A DNA stretch of 64,000 nucleotides from Fratercula arctica (GCA_947846985.1 CANTUZ010000008.1:5106306-5170305); one strand, 5' to 3'. Positions 12,701-26,704 are shown, numbered from the stretch's first letter. A program made the numbers and translations. Notes: generated by a model from the sequence alone, not told the origin.

Positions 12701-15700
12701 CTCCTTTTAATTTCTTTACCTGTTGTCGTATTAGGCTTTCAGTGGTATCTCTCAGAACAGACAACACACTGACCAAGGACCACAGAGGTCGTCTTACCTC
12801 ACATTCCTAAAGGCAACCTTTTTAATCACCCTTTTCTAGTCCAGTATTTGAGAACTTTCTGCAGATAAAAGCAGAAAAGCCCCACAGAGTTCTTCAGGCA
12901 ACTCTAATTTACATGTACAGTTACCCATGCCTCTCCTGGCGTCAAAGAGAAGAGTAAAACATTTTTTCTCATTTGTTTGTAGCAATACCTCACTGTCCAG
13001 TGTTTCTCTGTTGCCATGTGTGGAATATGCCGTTCGGCACATTATTCACAATTTTATTTATGCTCTGAGGTACATAACTCAGTCTCCATGAAGGATGCAC
13101 CTATTGACAAAACTTGGCCCAAATCATAGCAAACTTCCTAGGTAGTAGCCCAATACAAGTAGTAAGACATTTTCAAGCACCGTTGTTAAACAACTCTTAG
13201 GCTAAAGAATCTATTATCCTTGAGATTTTAACTGATCTTTGATATGATAAGCATTTCAACCTTTATGGTTTATTCTTTTATATTAAGATAGGGTTATATT
13301 TTACAATAACACTTGGTTAATAACTGCATAATTCTCATGATTGAAATCTCATGTACCATCTTAATATCCAGTAGGAACAAAGCATGTTATCATTTAAAAT
13401 AATTTTCTTCCTAGTTTGTGCAATACTGGACATGCTGTTCCTGACAGGTCTAAAAGGCCTGATCCTGATCTCAGGTTCACATTGGAGTTCCAGCAATGCA
13501 AAAGTAACATCAGGCACAGCCAAGGAGGAAAGCCAAGGCATTTATTGCATTATGGAGCCAGGTATGGACTAATATTTTATAACAGACTGAAAAAGGGAAG
13601 GCACAGACTTGCACCATTGCACAGCAGTTAGCTACGTTGTTTGATCTTGGGTCTAAGAACATACTCTAAGGTAGTTTTGATGATTGAGTTCCTAAGAATT
13701 AAAGTGTTAAAATGCAGTACTTCATTTCTCGTTCCCGATAGTTACCATACATATAAGGCATATGTGATTCTCCACTTACAATACGTCATAGACCCGCATG
13801 GGTGCAGAGTCGACACCGCACAATAACTTACAGACTGTTACAGTTTGATGCTTCAGTGATTTCCTGCCCATTGACCGCAGTGCTAAAAATATGAGTGGCT
13901 TACTGCTATTTTTTCAACTAGCAATAACACCTTACACAATAAAAAAATTAAAAGAATAAAATAAAGTAATAGAAGGCTGATAAAGAGTCCCACTTTCTAG
14001 CAGATGGTGGCAAAATATACCATTTATACCAAATATACCATTTCAGTGGAAATATTATTAACCTTTACAAGTTGTTGCTCAATTTGTCCCAATGACTGGA
14101 TGAAGAGAGACGTGAAGACAGAAAATCTGAATAGCTATGCAATGGCTATCAACGAGGATTTATGCAGGGAGCTAAGCTCCTCCTTTGTGTCATTCTGAAA
14201 TTTTGTAGATGACAGCTGAAGGCCCCAGGGTCTGTTCCCTGCTGTACGTAGATCTTTAAAAATAGCAGAATCAGATGAAAAAGAAAAACAGGGGTCTGGA
14301 AAAGCTACTTGTACCCTATAGGGCAGAGATGCGCTATCTCTGGAAATGCTTTCCTATCTGGATAGACATGCCCTGAGAATTAGAAAAAGAAGAGAATGGG
14401 AGAGAGTCACTACTCCAAAGTTGTAGATACAGTGACAAACTCTTCACATCCATATTTAATGACTAGAGATCCAACCCTAATCCTGTAATCCTCCATGACC
14501 TGCTGTCTACAGGACTTCCTTGCACAAATGAAAGCTCACTAGGAAACACCATTAGTATATTATTGGAAACAACAAAAATACACTCAATCGGATAAAAGAG
14601 CTTCTTCAAGTCAGCAAGTGACTGCATATGGTCATGTCTTTTCTTGCATCACTTAGTTTCTTAATTATATTACATGTGAAGGTCTCAGGCAAGGTAACAG
14701 CTGTTTCAAAAGTTCGTCTGTCCCAATATATCATATGGGATAGCATAATGGAGTCTATTTTCACCACTCCTATGTCAATTTAATATCTCAGTTTCAAGTA
14801 GAACTTGAAGCTAAAAGTATCCTTTGTGTACAGTTTGGCCTGCATATGTTCTGGGAACAGTCGTCCATAGTAGAAATTCAGTTGAATATGTAAAAGAACA
14901 TGCCTGGGAAAAATTGCTACTTCTAGGTCTTCCTGCTGGCACCGCGTTTCATTTCTTTCTGGAGTGCATCTGATCCACGACACCTGCCTCCACTTTCCAT
15001 GCTGTGCAAGCTAGACTACAATCCTTCATATGATGAATATTGGTCATATATACACAGTATTAAAAAAACCCCAGACTATGAATATCGTCTGATATGTAAC
15101 ACTTCTAACGCATCCTACAGCACTGAGCAGCAGAATGAGTATGGTTTAGTCGTTAGACCAATAACAGCAAATAGTTCCCAGCATCATAAAAGTTTATAAA
15201 AACGTAATTGATTTAGCACCAAATAAGACCTGAGCAGTGCTAGAGATCAGAATCATGTCTTTCTAAACACCACAGGTAGGACTGACCGCCTCTAAACTCA
15301 TTTCACACCTGCATGTGATGATGGTCACACGGTAACTTTTTAGTTTAAAGCTGCCTAATCCTGAATAAAAAGGTTCCAATGTTTTCCCTAGGAAGATCAC
15401 ATAAGAATCACAAATTTTCTCCGGTGCTTGAAAGAAATCTGTTCCTATAGCCTAAATGTTCAGAAAAGTGTTGTTACTTTTAATGTTGCCAGATCTGAAG
15501 TGATGAGATACTATGGGAAAGGTTATTCTTGCAGTATTTACAGATACAAGCAGAAGCAGAAGTGACAGAAATTTCAAAGTAAGACTGCTTGAAATACTTC
15601 CAGCTCAATTTTGCAGAACTTCTCCTCACAGAGATTCGGATATTCATCCAAACTTTCCATGCTTACCTGAACTAGACATGTGGTGATGGTAATTTTGGAA

Positions 15701-16860
15701 CAGCCCAAACTCTCTGGAGAAGTGGAAGAGTTAGTACCACAAGACAAACTGATGCATTAGAAAAATATTTTTTAAACGCCTGAAAGTTTGCTGCAAATAG
15801 CCAAAGAAACAAACTTCCTATAAGTTTGAATTCCACAGCTTTGCCAACCGAAATTTTGGTTTCAATTAGACAGTGACTATATAAACAAGCTATCGCAAGG
15901 CCAGCTCGGGTGGCACATTTATGACCTGAACCAGATTGGTGTACAAGCACATGCTCCCCTGGTTGCTCCACGGCAGAGGAAGCACCTCAGGATCATCACT
16001 GAGTAAGACTACACCCAAGTTTTATCCCACTCTGCCTCCAAATCAGTTCAGCACTACTGAACACTCGTAACAGTTGGAAGTCATGCCTCAGTTTGCCTCC
16101 TGGTCCTTAGCTCCTGCAGCAGCAGCATCCCCTACACTAGAAAAAAAGCCCTTCTTGAGAGCTCTGTTAAGCCTTTGGAGAAGCGGTGGCTGTTGTTTTA
16201 ATCTCTTAGAGCATCTTAAAGTCCCTCAACTTAGTAGCTTAAATGCACATTTGCCATGTCTTAATGCATTTTGCAGATCCATACACCCATCATCCTACAA
16301 AGACAAGTCTGTCAAACTGAGATACTGAAATTACTGAATAGGAAAGGCTTTAAAGCTTCTCAGAATTTAAAAACAAGTGAAAAAATAAAGGAAACTTACA
16401 ATAAATCCCTTTCTTTTTTATTTCAGACTTATAATAAAATTATTTCTTTCTGACACTGCCTGCCTCAGTAGGGTCTACAACAAAAGGCTTGCCCCTTTTT
16501 TGGACAGCAAGAGCCCCTCCATCCCAACTCCCCAGGATAAGGTTCGATTCCCTGTGCTGTGCACATGAAACAGTCCCTCCTACCCTCTCTCAGTCTTCCT
16601 CCATACATGTCTGCAGCAGTTCTTGTGCTGTGATCCTGCAGCTGCTCCCTTACTTCTTCTCACTGCTCCCACTTCCCATCTGAGGGGGGAAAAAAAAAAG
16701 CTGCAGACACTTCTAATCTGTTCCCACACTCCGTCCCCACTTTCCTTTGCAGAGCTCCTGGTGCTGCTCTTGTAAGACACGCTGCTGTGAAATGCAGCAG
16801 AGCCAGCACCTACAATTTTAGGAGAAAACTTTTAAGCTACAAGCAGGAACCAGAAGGGGA
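6760..16860. other. Noncoding DNA upstream of the ARHGAP15 start exon
   Basis: This is about 10 kb without a supportable coding exon. It is most likely ARHGAP15 first intron, if the CpG-rich block at 16.9-17.2 kb is the promoter. It holds one CR1 remnant (8027-8155), a small palindrome followed by an octamer-type site (9376-9397), and a promoter-like string near 7610-7636. The longest open frame (142 codons, 7095-7523 plus) has no recognisable domain, no splice context, and composition like the surrounding DNA. Confidence 0.5.
8027..8155 (-). mobile_element. CR1 LINE 3'-end remnant
   Basis: The plus strand reads TCATGGAATGGTTGAGGTTG, then GAGACCTCTGGAGCTCATTTGG and a CCCCCTGCTCAAGCAGG segment. 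This is the reverse complement of the conserved avian CR1 3' untranslated end, so the element lies on the minus strand with its 3' end at the left. It is short, 5' truncated and diverged, which indicates an old copy. The right boundary is approximate. Confidence 0.75.
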
Positions 16861-17160
16861 AATTCTTTGCGGCTTGCAACGAGCAAGCCCCTCTTCTGCA
16901 TTTCGTGAGGCCCCCGGTTTGTTTTCTTCACCAGCCGCCTCTGCCGTGGCCCAGAGCGGAGCAGGAGGTGGCAGGAGTGCCTGCCCCGCCACGCTGCTCC
17001 TCAGCACCACGTGGTGAAGCGGGGAGAAGACAAAGGCATTTGTTTTCTGTGACAGTACCTGATATCACAGCGCGTCGCTAAGATGTCTCCTTTCAGCAAA
17101 GGGCAAATACCACGGGTATTGTGGCGTCAAAAATATAACCTCTACGATTATGCAAGAAGT
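16861..17160 (-). promoter_or_regulatory. Small CpG-rich block, candidate ARHGAP15 promoter
   Basis: By my count there are 17 CpG dinucleotides in these 300 bases, close to the number expected from base composition, in a window that is otherwise strongly CpG-poor. The block includes a GC box (GGCGGGGC on the minus strand, near 16983-16990), a perfect 12-bp palindrome CACCACGTGGTG at 17005-17016 containing an E-box, a CRE-like TGACGCCA on the minus strand near 17123-17130, and a GCGCGTCGC cluster near 17070. It lies between the KYNU end and the ARHGAP15 start exon, where a noncoding first exon and promoter are expected. Orientation and function are inferred from position only; a spurious GC-rich patch or an old repeat is possible. 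Confidence 0.4.
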
Positions 17161-19828
17161 TTGAGCATAGGCTCTGCTAATTGTATCTGACATTTTTGCT
17201 GCAAGTACACGTTGTTTTGTGAGGGAGCAATGCAAACTTTGTTTCACAAAGGTGATTCAAGACGACTCTGGAAACCTTGTATGCATGCTTTCTGCAGGCC
17301 AGGAGACCAGGGCCCCCCCGCACCACCAGTCCCACCACAGACCTGCTGCTCTTGGTAGGATCGGTCAGAGGCAGCAGCAGTGACAGGAGGAGTGTGATGG
17401 TGCCAGACCCACGTGCGACCACCAACAGTCACAGTGAGAAGAGTGGCAGCCATTCATCTGCCCCCAACATTGTTAAGAGCAGTAATACTTCAGAAGCATC
17501 ACAACTGCTGCCGGCTGTGGGTTTGTTAGGCAGTGTGGTAACACGCAGAGCTGATGGACTCCTAAGGCCCCTTGTTGGCTGAAATTGCTGCACTCAGCTC
17601 AAGTGAGCCCTCGCAGTCCTACATACCTCAGTTAAAATGTCCTTACAGTGCATCAACATTACTCCCTAAATATCTATATCTTGGTGCATGATACAAGTTC
17701 TGGTAAGAAATCTCTGCATTTAACTTTTTTCATTCTTGTATTTTATACAATTTTTGCTCCACATCTTAATAGATTCCCTCTCTTCACTTACTCGCACCCA
17801 AACTTCAGATGAAAATTAAAACTAGAAGAGAAGGTTTCCAATTAAAACCTCTGCGTAGCAATTCTGAACGTCTCAGGCCTGTATGACTGCAAACTACTCA
17901 ATCCAAAGGCAGTGCGAGACTGTCCAAAGGAAATTCAAGAATAGGTTGAAGAGGCTGCTTTCTCTAAGCCTCTGCTAAGATTGGGGGAACTCCTTGCCTT
18001 TGCCATGACCTAGGGATTAATAAACAAAGAGGAACTGACATACTTTTACTTGGGCTGTTTCCACTTCCTTTGCTACTCCAAGAAGAGTGGATGCATCAGT
18101 GCCACTTCCTAGTCCAAAAATCATGACAAGAATTTGATTACTCATTACTACTGGTTACTATACTTTGCTTTTTTTGCTAATAAAGTAACCAAGTATGCAG
18201 TGTACTGCTGATAATAGAAACATTAATCTCTCTAGATCAAGCCTCAGCAGTACTCAGCCCAAAGCACAAAAGGCAGCACGTGTCAGAGCATCTCAGCCAA
18301 TTGGAAAGTCTGAGGTAACACCTTCCTAGTGGAAAATGTTGATTCATTTGTAGCAAAGCTATTCGCTAGAAATGCATTTTGCTTCAGAGAGCCTAGGGAG
18401 GCTTCTGTTGGTGTTTGCCGTGGATGCCCATGGTGTTACTATCAGGCTCTCCTGTAGTGTGGGCAGGGGTTTGTCTCTGGCCAACACCACCACGTGGGCT
18501 GAGGATCCTCCACCCCCGCTGGGACACACTGCCAGCCTTGGGTCTGTTCCCCAACGTGGACTGCTCAGTTCCTCCAACTCCTCTATCCCAAGCAGACATC
18601 TGGCTGGCCCAGCAGTAGGTGTCTCCTGAACCACAGCTGCAGCAGGAACATCAGAAATGCCGAGAGCATCCTGACACCCAGCAGGCTGGTGACAAACCCA
18701 CCAGCCATGGACATGACTCTCTTGGAGACAGAACACCAGGACTTCAATCGTCTTCACAAAATATCTGTGTCATTTCCCTCCTCACCCGCAAAGCAGGAGA
18801 GTTTAGTAACATCCTGAGCAGCAGAAAAACAAGTACAGGTGCTAAGCGCTATGCCTTGCCTAGGAGGAGCCTCGGTATCTGGTTCAGAGAGGTGCTTCGG
18901 TATCTGATTCAGCACGGAATACAGTGGTGGCTTTGCTCAGGGTGTGGCAGGAAAAGAAATAAGAAACAAAGAGCGAGCACATACTTAAAGCATGTCTCTT
19001 CAGCTCTCAGTCACATTCACTTCTGGTTTTTCTTCCTCCTTTTCTCCCCCTCCCCTCTTATCGTGTTGCAGTTGTACTGAAAACTGATGGATGTCTTGGA
19101 GAAGGAACCAGAAGTCACTTTAAGTTCATCTGTTCGAGGACTGTGTCTCTTCAGTATATCAGGCACAGGCTTTGGAAGGAATACTCATGAAAAACCACAG
19201 TACAAACCCACAATACCCGGCTTAACTACAAGTGAATGATTTAATACCTGTCAATCTCAAATGGCAGGAAGTGTTCTATTGTGTCTTAAACAACCTTAAA
19301 CCACTAACTGTAGCAATATCAAACTTGTTTAGTTAATTTATTGAAGAAATGCTTCAGTAAGTATCTGTGGACTGAGTTAGTGTTTTACTATGCAACTTGC
19401 ACGTGCCCCCAGAAGTTTAGAAGCTAATTTAGAGAACAGCAAAATCTGTTAAATAACCCTCTGGTATCTTACCTACTTAATTCACAAAGAGTTCTTTCTC
19501 ATGCTAAGTAAGGTGAATGAAAATACAGAGAAATGAAGTGGGAAAAGGGCAAAATTTTCAAGCATGTATGAATTTTGGTTTCCTAGTTTCTGGCAAACAG
19601 AACTCACTTTTACACATGCCAGACCTCAGCACTTCCAGGTGACTTCAACACGAGCCAATAATGCACTGAAAATCTGCTCCAGCATGACCTGGCTGCGTCC
19701 ACAGACTGAGCTCTAGCGTGAGTTATATCTGCCCCATGGTCAGTTTAGAGCATCTAAATACCCATGCCCAGAAAATTGGTGCCTGTTTTTCTCATTCAGA
19801 CAGCCTTCTTGAAAAACAATCCAATAGC

Positions 19829-19851
19829 TTTTTTTTTTTTTTTTTTTTTTT
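19829..19851. repeat. Poly-T tract (23 T)
   Basis: This is an uninterrupted run of 23 T. It creates the false phenylalanine-rich open frames seen around it. No element boundary or target-site duplication was recognised beside it. Confidence 0.9.
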
Positions 19852-22800
19852 CCTCCTATTTCAGCCAGCTTGGAAGCTTGCACCCCAAGGTACTTCAAGT
19901 TCTAATAAAGATGATGGGAGGCCACAGACTCTGTGATAAGAGGTCTCACTCTTAAAATGAAAATAGGTCTACAATGAGGAAGTCCCTGTGCAAACGAGGA
20001 GCTCGCAGTGTTTGTTTTGTAGTGAGTCTCCAAAACAACCCTATTATAGTACTTCTCAAAACAGGGAAGACTGGCAGAAGCATGCTGAGTACGTGAAGGC
20101 ACAAACTTAACATCTAGCACAGCAAAAGAACAACCTCCTCTGTCCTTCAGATGTTGATAAGAGAGCTGTCAGTGAAATTAAGATTCATTGAGACCTCTGG
20201 CTGAAGCAGACCAACCTTATGAGAAGGTTTCAGAAGCAGGTAACACCAATACCTCCTGACCTAGATTAAGCTCACAGGTTCCCAAATGCACAGGGAAGTG
20301 TGCCATTGGGAGCAAGCTGAAGGCAGCGGGTCATTCAGCCTACTCTGAGACTAAGAAGGCATTCCAGCTATTAGTTTTATGGTGCCAAAAGCTGTTGGAA
20401 GCCACCACAAGATGGATAAAGGGGACGGTTCTGTGCAGGTTGTGCAATCAGGTAAGGAAATCTATTGTTGTGCTCTGAATGGCACTTGAATTATCATGGA
20501 AGATACATGGTCAAAACCTGGGCCAAAATTTTATCCCATCTCTTTTCTTCAGGACTAACGCTATCAACAAATGAAACCAGGAAAACCATCAAAGCATCTT
20601 CATATAGATGGTATCCACCAGTACCAGCTTCTGTCTTTGTAGCACTGAGAAATAGGTTTGATGCATCCACGTGGAAATCTTACTCAGGAGAAAAGTGAAA
20701 TATAGGCACTTAAGGTAGAGCTCAAGTGATGCTTTGTTTTGTCTTTAAAAGAGATCAGCCCAAAGAGCACCTACATATACAGGATTAGGATATGTTCTGT
20801 ACAACTGCCATGTTCCAGGTTTCTAATTAAGAACGCACCTAAGCACTAACAGACTTCTCCAGCACCAAGAGACAGTTTTTAGCAGCACGCAGGCTTTAGC
20901 AGCTCGTTAAGTGGTTAGCAACTCTCACTGATTGAGCTGACACAGCACGGAGGCATCTAAAGAAAAAAAAAAAGTCAAGAAAAATAGGCAAGTATCAGAA
21001 TTACACATTGTGACCCTAAAAACATCCAGGAGACGTTGCCTATAACCCGTTAAACCCCACGTGACTTGGTAGAAACAGGCCATGAGAAGACAACGGTTCT
21101 ACTGATGTAAATCCGTGGGACTCCTTAGCAGAGAACTGAGCTGAAGTCTCTGAGCAGCACAGCAAAGCCGTCCTCATTACAGCACTAGGGATTGTGATGG
21201 GCCCTCCATCCCGCTTGCATGGGATACTACTTTTTAGAGCCTGGCCTGAAGCACATCACTGCAAAGAAGTAATAACTTCTGGGACCAGAAATAGATAGAG
21301 AAATCCAAACTAGAGCTGCGTACAGCTGTTTCAATTAAACTAGCACCACACTGGAGGTTGTGGTGTCGTGCCACGCAAACATCAGGAGAAGAATCCAAAT
21401 GTGTCTCTGTCACCATTTTAGTTTCTGGTTCCTGCCTTGCTCGCGGTGAGGAGGAACATGCCCAAGACCGTGGTCTGATGCAGACCTCTCCTTCGCTGCG
21501 CCCTGGCAATCCTATCCCTGGTGAGAGGGACCACCAAGGGGGTCACACACCAATGCTCGGTCAGAAAAAGATGGAGTATCTCTTCCAATCTAGGGTATCT
21601 CTTGCATCAAAGCAAAAGGAAGTTTCTACAACAAATGCTGCCAAAAAAGGCAAAGTTTTTTTGTAATTCAATAATACTGTACAACAGGAGCTTTAAAACA
21701 CAGAGAGTGCTTCAGCTGTTCACTCTATTTGGAAAAGAAAATGAACAAATGTATGTTACAGATGTAATTGGATTGAGAGGTAAAGTGAACAAGAGATGTT
21801 GTTTTTAAATTAATTTCCTTTGGACACAAAGAGGTAAGTTGCAGGGAAGGGAGAAAATAAAGAAAAATAACTCTGAGAATTCAAACTACTTTCCTAAATC
21901 TCACAGCTCTGTGGAAAATGCATTTCAAATGACTCTAAGACATTGCAGCAGTAACATAAAACCCACTACAAACACAGCCCAGGAAGGGAACATGTTCTTT
22001 TTATACAATTTCCCTGTCTGTGCTGATTTGTGTATGCAGGAGGGACAGCTTTTTTTTCTCCCAAAAGTACAGAAAATTTGAAATGTAATCTTACAAGACT
22101 ATGCTAAAATCTGTCTCCAATTAGTATGCACAATTTCAAAATGAGCTTCGAGCCACGTGTGATATCTTTCAACTCTGACCCATATTTCCAAAAGAAAAAC
22201 AAGTTGCTTCTTATGATAAGGCTATCAGTTACAAACATGAGTCCATGTCGCAAAGTTTGCACGATACCAGGAAAATAAATCTTCACCATAGAAAAAAATC
22301 TTGCTAATTCTGGCTTTCTTTTATGTGGCCCATAATCAAAACATTATATTGTGTTATTTGAACATCTTCCTAAATTACTATTTCCTTGTCAGGCTCTGAA
22401 GGCCAGAAAGGAGTGTTTGCCCACTGACGGCAATCTTTTCTGATAGAAAGCTTCGAGTGAGACGGGGACTCAGGACACACAGCCTTTTTCTGCCCAGCTC
22501 CGAGGCAGAGGAGGAATCAGTCTGGATCTAAACAACCTCACGCAGGGAACACGCTACCATGACATCTCCATGAGGAACAGCGTTCAGAGTGCCCATAGAC
22601 AAACCAAGGACATTTTTTTGTGCAACGTCCTCTGTGCCACCCCATGTCCTATTCCTATTAGCACCAGTGATGAATAATAGAGTGGTACCAAACTTTTTGA
22701 CACCGAGCAGGGCAGTCTCTAGTGATAACAAGTATCAACTAGATACCTACCCTTAGTGCTCACTAACTCTTACAGGATCCACTGCTACTAATCACCTCCC

Positions 22801-23251
22801 TCCTGGTCACCAGCAGCAAAGTCAGTTAATCAAACAGGGCTAAATTGCACCTTGCAAAGACAAATGCTGGGAAACGTGATCTAGTCTCATTTCCCACCCA
22901 GTGCCACCAACTTTTTCTACCTTTTGGGGACAAGTAGTTAGTATCGGCAGGGATAAGAGAAGTGATTAGTGGTTTGGGATACCAGAGAGGGTCAGATATG
23001 GTTGCCTCTTGCATGGGATGCAACAGATTTGCTAGATTCTGAACACTAAATTTGCCTTTAAAACATCACTTTACATCTATACTCTCTATATTGTTGCTCG
23101 TTGCTTTCAAATTCACAAATGCCAACAGAAATAAAATAATTGTGTAATTAACGTACTCCGTATTGAATGCATACACAATACACGCGGTTATGATAATTTT
23201 AAAAGTCTTTAGCAACAGGTTTCTTAAACTGCATTAAGATGAATTTAAGGC

Positions 23252-23445
23252 TCCTTACCTACAGCCTCACAGACGATGTCGTTTCATCTCAAACTGCCAT
23301 CAACCAGCAACAGTTTTAACTATTTCAAAAAACGGAAAACATCTAGGTCACATGTCTATAGACAGCATTTGGGTTAATCTCCCACAGCTCATAAAGATAG
23401 AAAGAAAGCAGGAAAAAAAAGTAAAATAAAACCACTTCCTGCAAG
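23252..23445 (-). promoter_or_regulatory. ETS:RUNX-like composite site with possible downstream splice donor
   Basis: On the minus strand GCAGGAAGTGGT (23431-23442) combines an ETS core (GGAA) with an overlapping RUNX core (GTGGT), close to the composite element typical of leukocyte enhancers and promoters. Reading on along the minus strand, about 180 bp later GGCTGTAG is followed by GTAAGG (donor near 23252), which could end a noncoding first exon. ARHGAP15 is a haematopoietic gene on this strand downstream, so this is a second candidate for its 5' end. Short motifs and donors occur by chance, so this is a hypothesis only. Confidence 0.2.
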
Positions 23446-25740
23446 AGCAGAAGCTAACCATCTCACCAGTGAGCGACTTACACCCAGGTTTAGTGCAAAA
23501 CTCTTCCAGATTGGACAAAAAGCCAAATTTTAAAGTACAAAAGCAGCTCCTCTGTTAAAATTGCAACAAACAGGGAGGGTTAGCTTTTGCAGAAGGTAAA
23601 CATGAGGTTTAAAAGGAAATGCTGGAAGGAATTACAATTCTAAGCCCCAAGACAACTTCCCTTTTCGTACCTTCAATGAAACCCTTTGAGTACTGAAGTA
23701 AATAGCTTGCAACAAATCTGCTTTGCTGTTTTGAAATGTACCTTTAGTAAACGTGACACTTACCATACTGTTACTTTAGATTTATAAAATGGCAAATTCT
23801 AGCCAATCAGAGAGTTTGTGGCTAAGAAAAAAAAAAAAAAAAGGTACTCATAGTATTGCCTGGTGAAGGTCGCCCGGATAAACACTTCTGTTTCTTTGAT
23901 TTTCTGTTCTAACACTTCTCCATGAAGCCGCCCTTGGAGAAGTGCAGGCACATGCAGCTGCTGCCCCGCTCTTCGCTTCCCGCAGCATCTCGCACCATAA
24001 CGGTCCTTCTTGGGCTGGGGGAACCCAGAGAGCCAGCAGATTCAGAGGCAGCTCTGCACCTTCGGGGCTCTAGAAAAGCCCCTCACATAAGCCTTCACCA
24101 GCCTCTTCCTCCTTTTTTTTCCAGCAAGAAACGACACTATCTTTTGGGTATTTCTAGCTCAACTTACAAAATGAGGGGTCATCTCCCTGACACAGTGGGG
24201 TTCCCATGCAGGGCAGGGTGGTTGTGGTGAGGACCATCACGGTACTGGTCAGGCTCCAGAGCCCTCTGTTGATGCTTTGGCAGAATAGGAGGATTATTTT
24301 TTTTTTTATTATCTCCCACAATAAAACAAAGAGCTGCCATATGACCTGGGAAAATCAAAGCCATCCTGAAGTTTAAGGATTTGTCCCAACAGTGCAGTAA
24401 AATGAACCCCACTGACAGCAGTTGCCAGTGGAGCTCCTGAAGATGATGTGCTCCATCTGGGCAGATGTCCAGCAAGAAATTCACTTGGTGCCCCTAAAGG
24501 AGGATCCTGCAGAACCTCCCATGGAGAAAAGGCAGAGGCAGGTAGGAAACAAGGGCTGGGGCTGAGGCTGGAGTAGAGCTTAGGAAGACCTACATCTAGA
24601 AAGGCGTCGTGACAAATTTTACAAAGCTGCAAAGAAAAGACTGATTTGCAGGCAGATCGTTTCCTATTGCATCAAAAACAGATGCAAGAAAGTTCCTGTA
24701 GAGAACAGCTTTAGTACAGCATGCACTTACTGACGCACATGGGAAGCAAGACCTTCAGGGACTCAAGAAGAATACCAGAAAGAAAAAGGGAGAACATAGC
24801 ACTGCTGAAGGAATGGCAGAGTTATTAGGCTACAGAGTGACCCTTACATTATTATTATTGATTTTGTAATAACTTCTACAACCCCCATTTCATGGCCAAA
24901 GATCCAATTATGCTAAAGGCCCTACAAAGCCAGAACCAGGACCGTCCTTGTTCCCAAACACTTACTACATGTGCCACGAGGTGACACACATGTACAGACA
25001 GGAGAGGGAGCTGAACAGCATGACAGCCGGTCTTCACCATTCTAAACTAAAATATCATATTTTTTTTTGTAGGCACTGCATTTTGAGGATGTATTTTAAA
25101 GGTTGACTTTCGGAAAAAAAAAAAGTGGATGTTGAGTATGAAAGGTGATGAGGTGTTTCTCCCAGGTGTGAGGAGGTGAGAAAGCAATACCGTGCTTTTC
25201 TGTAAACTAAGAGCTCCTAGTGCTTGAAGAACCTGCAGCAGCACTAATTAATTTTTAATATAAAACCAGTATATGTTTCAAGAAATATTGTCATATGGAA
25301 TAAATTTTAGAGAGCCACTGGTTGAAAAAAAACCCTATTGTAGCCACGTAGATCTTAAGATTTTCCTCAGATAAAACCATCAAAAGCATTTTTACAATTA
25401 GAAAATATTTGTGAAGAGCAGTGCGGACAAAGAACTTCATACCCAAAATGTGAAGAAACCATGAGTAAACTGCAAAATATTGCAGCAGAGGTTGCCTATC
25501 TCACCTCGTCCAAAACCTAGATCACCAGGGACATGACATTTTTCATGAAAATGTCTTTCACCGTACACCTAACGTTTCAAGTCAAGTTGCATACTCCGTC
25601 TGATTTCCTTCGCATCCATTTGACAGTATGTCAGTAGTGACAAAATTCTATAAAAGGATGGCAGCTTTGCATACTGCTTAAACTTATGCAGCACAAGCTT
25701 CCTGTGTGATCTCTGGAAGGCTGAAAATACTTCAGATGTG

Positions 25741-25778
<38 letters not shown>
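25741..25778. repeat. Poly-A tract (38 A)
   Basis: This is the longest homopolymer in the window, followed by a CCAAAACAACAAAACCCC-like A/C-rich tail. The preceding 40 bases carry no AATAAA, so it is not convincingly the tail of a retroposed transcript. A simple length-variable microsatellite is the simplest reading. Confidence 0.9.
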
Positions 25779-25780
<2 letters not shown>

Positions 25781-26704
25781 AAAACAACAAAACCCCACAG
25801 CCTAAGAGCTCATTTAAGCTAAGTAAAACTAAACAGGAAACAGAAACTGCATTACCTGGAGCAGATTGCTGCTCAATAGCTTGGTCTTTGCCTGTTCGTT
25901 GTGCAAGTTAAAGATGGAGCATCATTTCTGAAGCTCAGATTTCTCATCCCTATTTCAGTGATTCACGGCACCATTGCTCACGAGACATGTCACCAAATTG
26001 GTGAGCATCCAGTTTTCCACATCTCCTAAGTGAGAGCACAGAACATTAAGGCTAAACCAGCAGTTTCAAAAATCGCTGTTGACTGAGGATGCTGAATGCC
26101 CAGAAGCTGTAACCAACTCAGTTCTAATAAATGCAAGAAGTATCGTAAGTTTCATCAGGTGCTTGAAAAATGATTCCCAAGCCTTGTTTTGGACCAGCAG
26201 TCTCCTGAGGTGGAAAGAAAACCTGATTTTTTTTTCTTTTTACCCAGTTCAGCCTTTACTCTTTGTTGGGATGATTGACAGGCAGCCCATAGTCTGGCTT
26301 GTATAGCAGACACCCAGTGGCAAATCTAATTTAGTGGATAAATCAAGCCATAATAGACAATATAAACCTGGGCAGCATGCAGGAACAAGCCTAGAAGAAC
26401 AACTGTGCACGCAATGGCTGGTTCCAGAAGCAAATAATTTTTTATTAATGAAAATGGATGAAGTTCCAAAACTTTGCAATTCACTGGAAAAAAAAACCCT
26501 AGGAAACCAGTAGACTATGTGATCATGAAGAAATAACGTATTATTTCCCACGTTCTTCACCATGATATTTTTTATATTTGTAGTGGGTTTTAAAATACTT
26601 AAATTAAAAAGGAGAACAAAGAATTATGCCTCTATGGACAGTAATTCATATTCTTGCTCACAGCAATTGTTTGCTCAGAGAGCTGTTGTCCATTCAGTAG
26701 CTGG

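Noticed and set aside
18359..19080. Open frames of 132 (minus) and 153 (plus) codons
   Set aside because: They overlap each other and several shorter frames, are Ser/Pro/Gly-rich without motifs, and the plus one ends in low-complexity Phe/Ser-rich sequence. There is no evidence for a gene.
25560..25778. Possible retroposed transcript ending in a 38-base A tail
   Set aside because: No polyadenylation signal precedes the A run, no coding homology was recognised, and no target-site duplication was seen.
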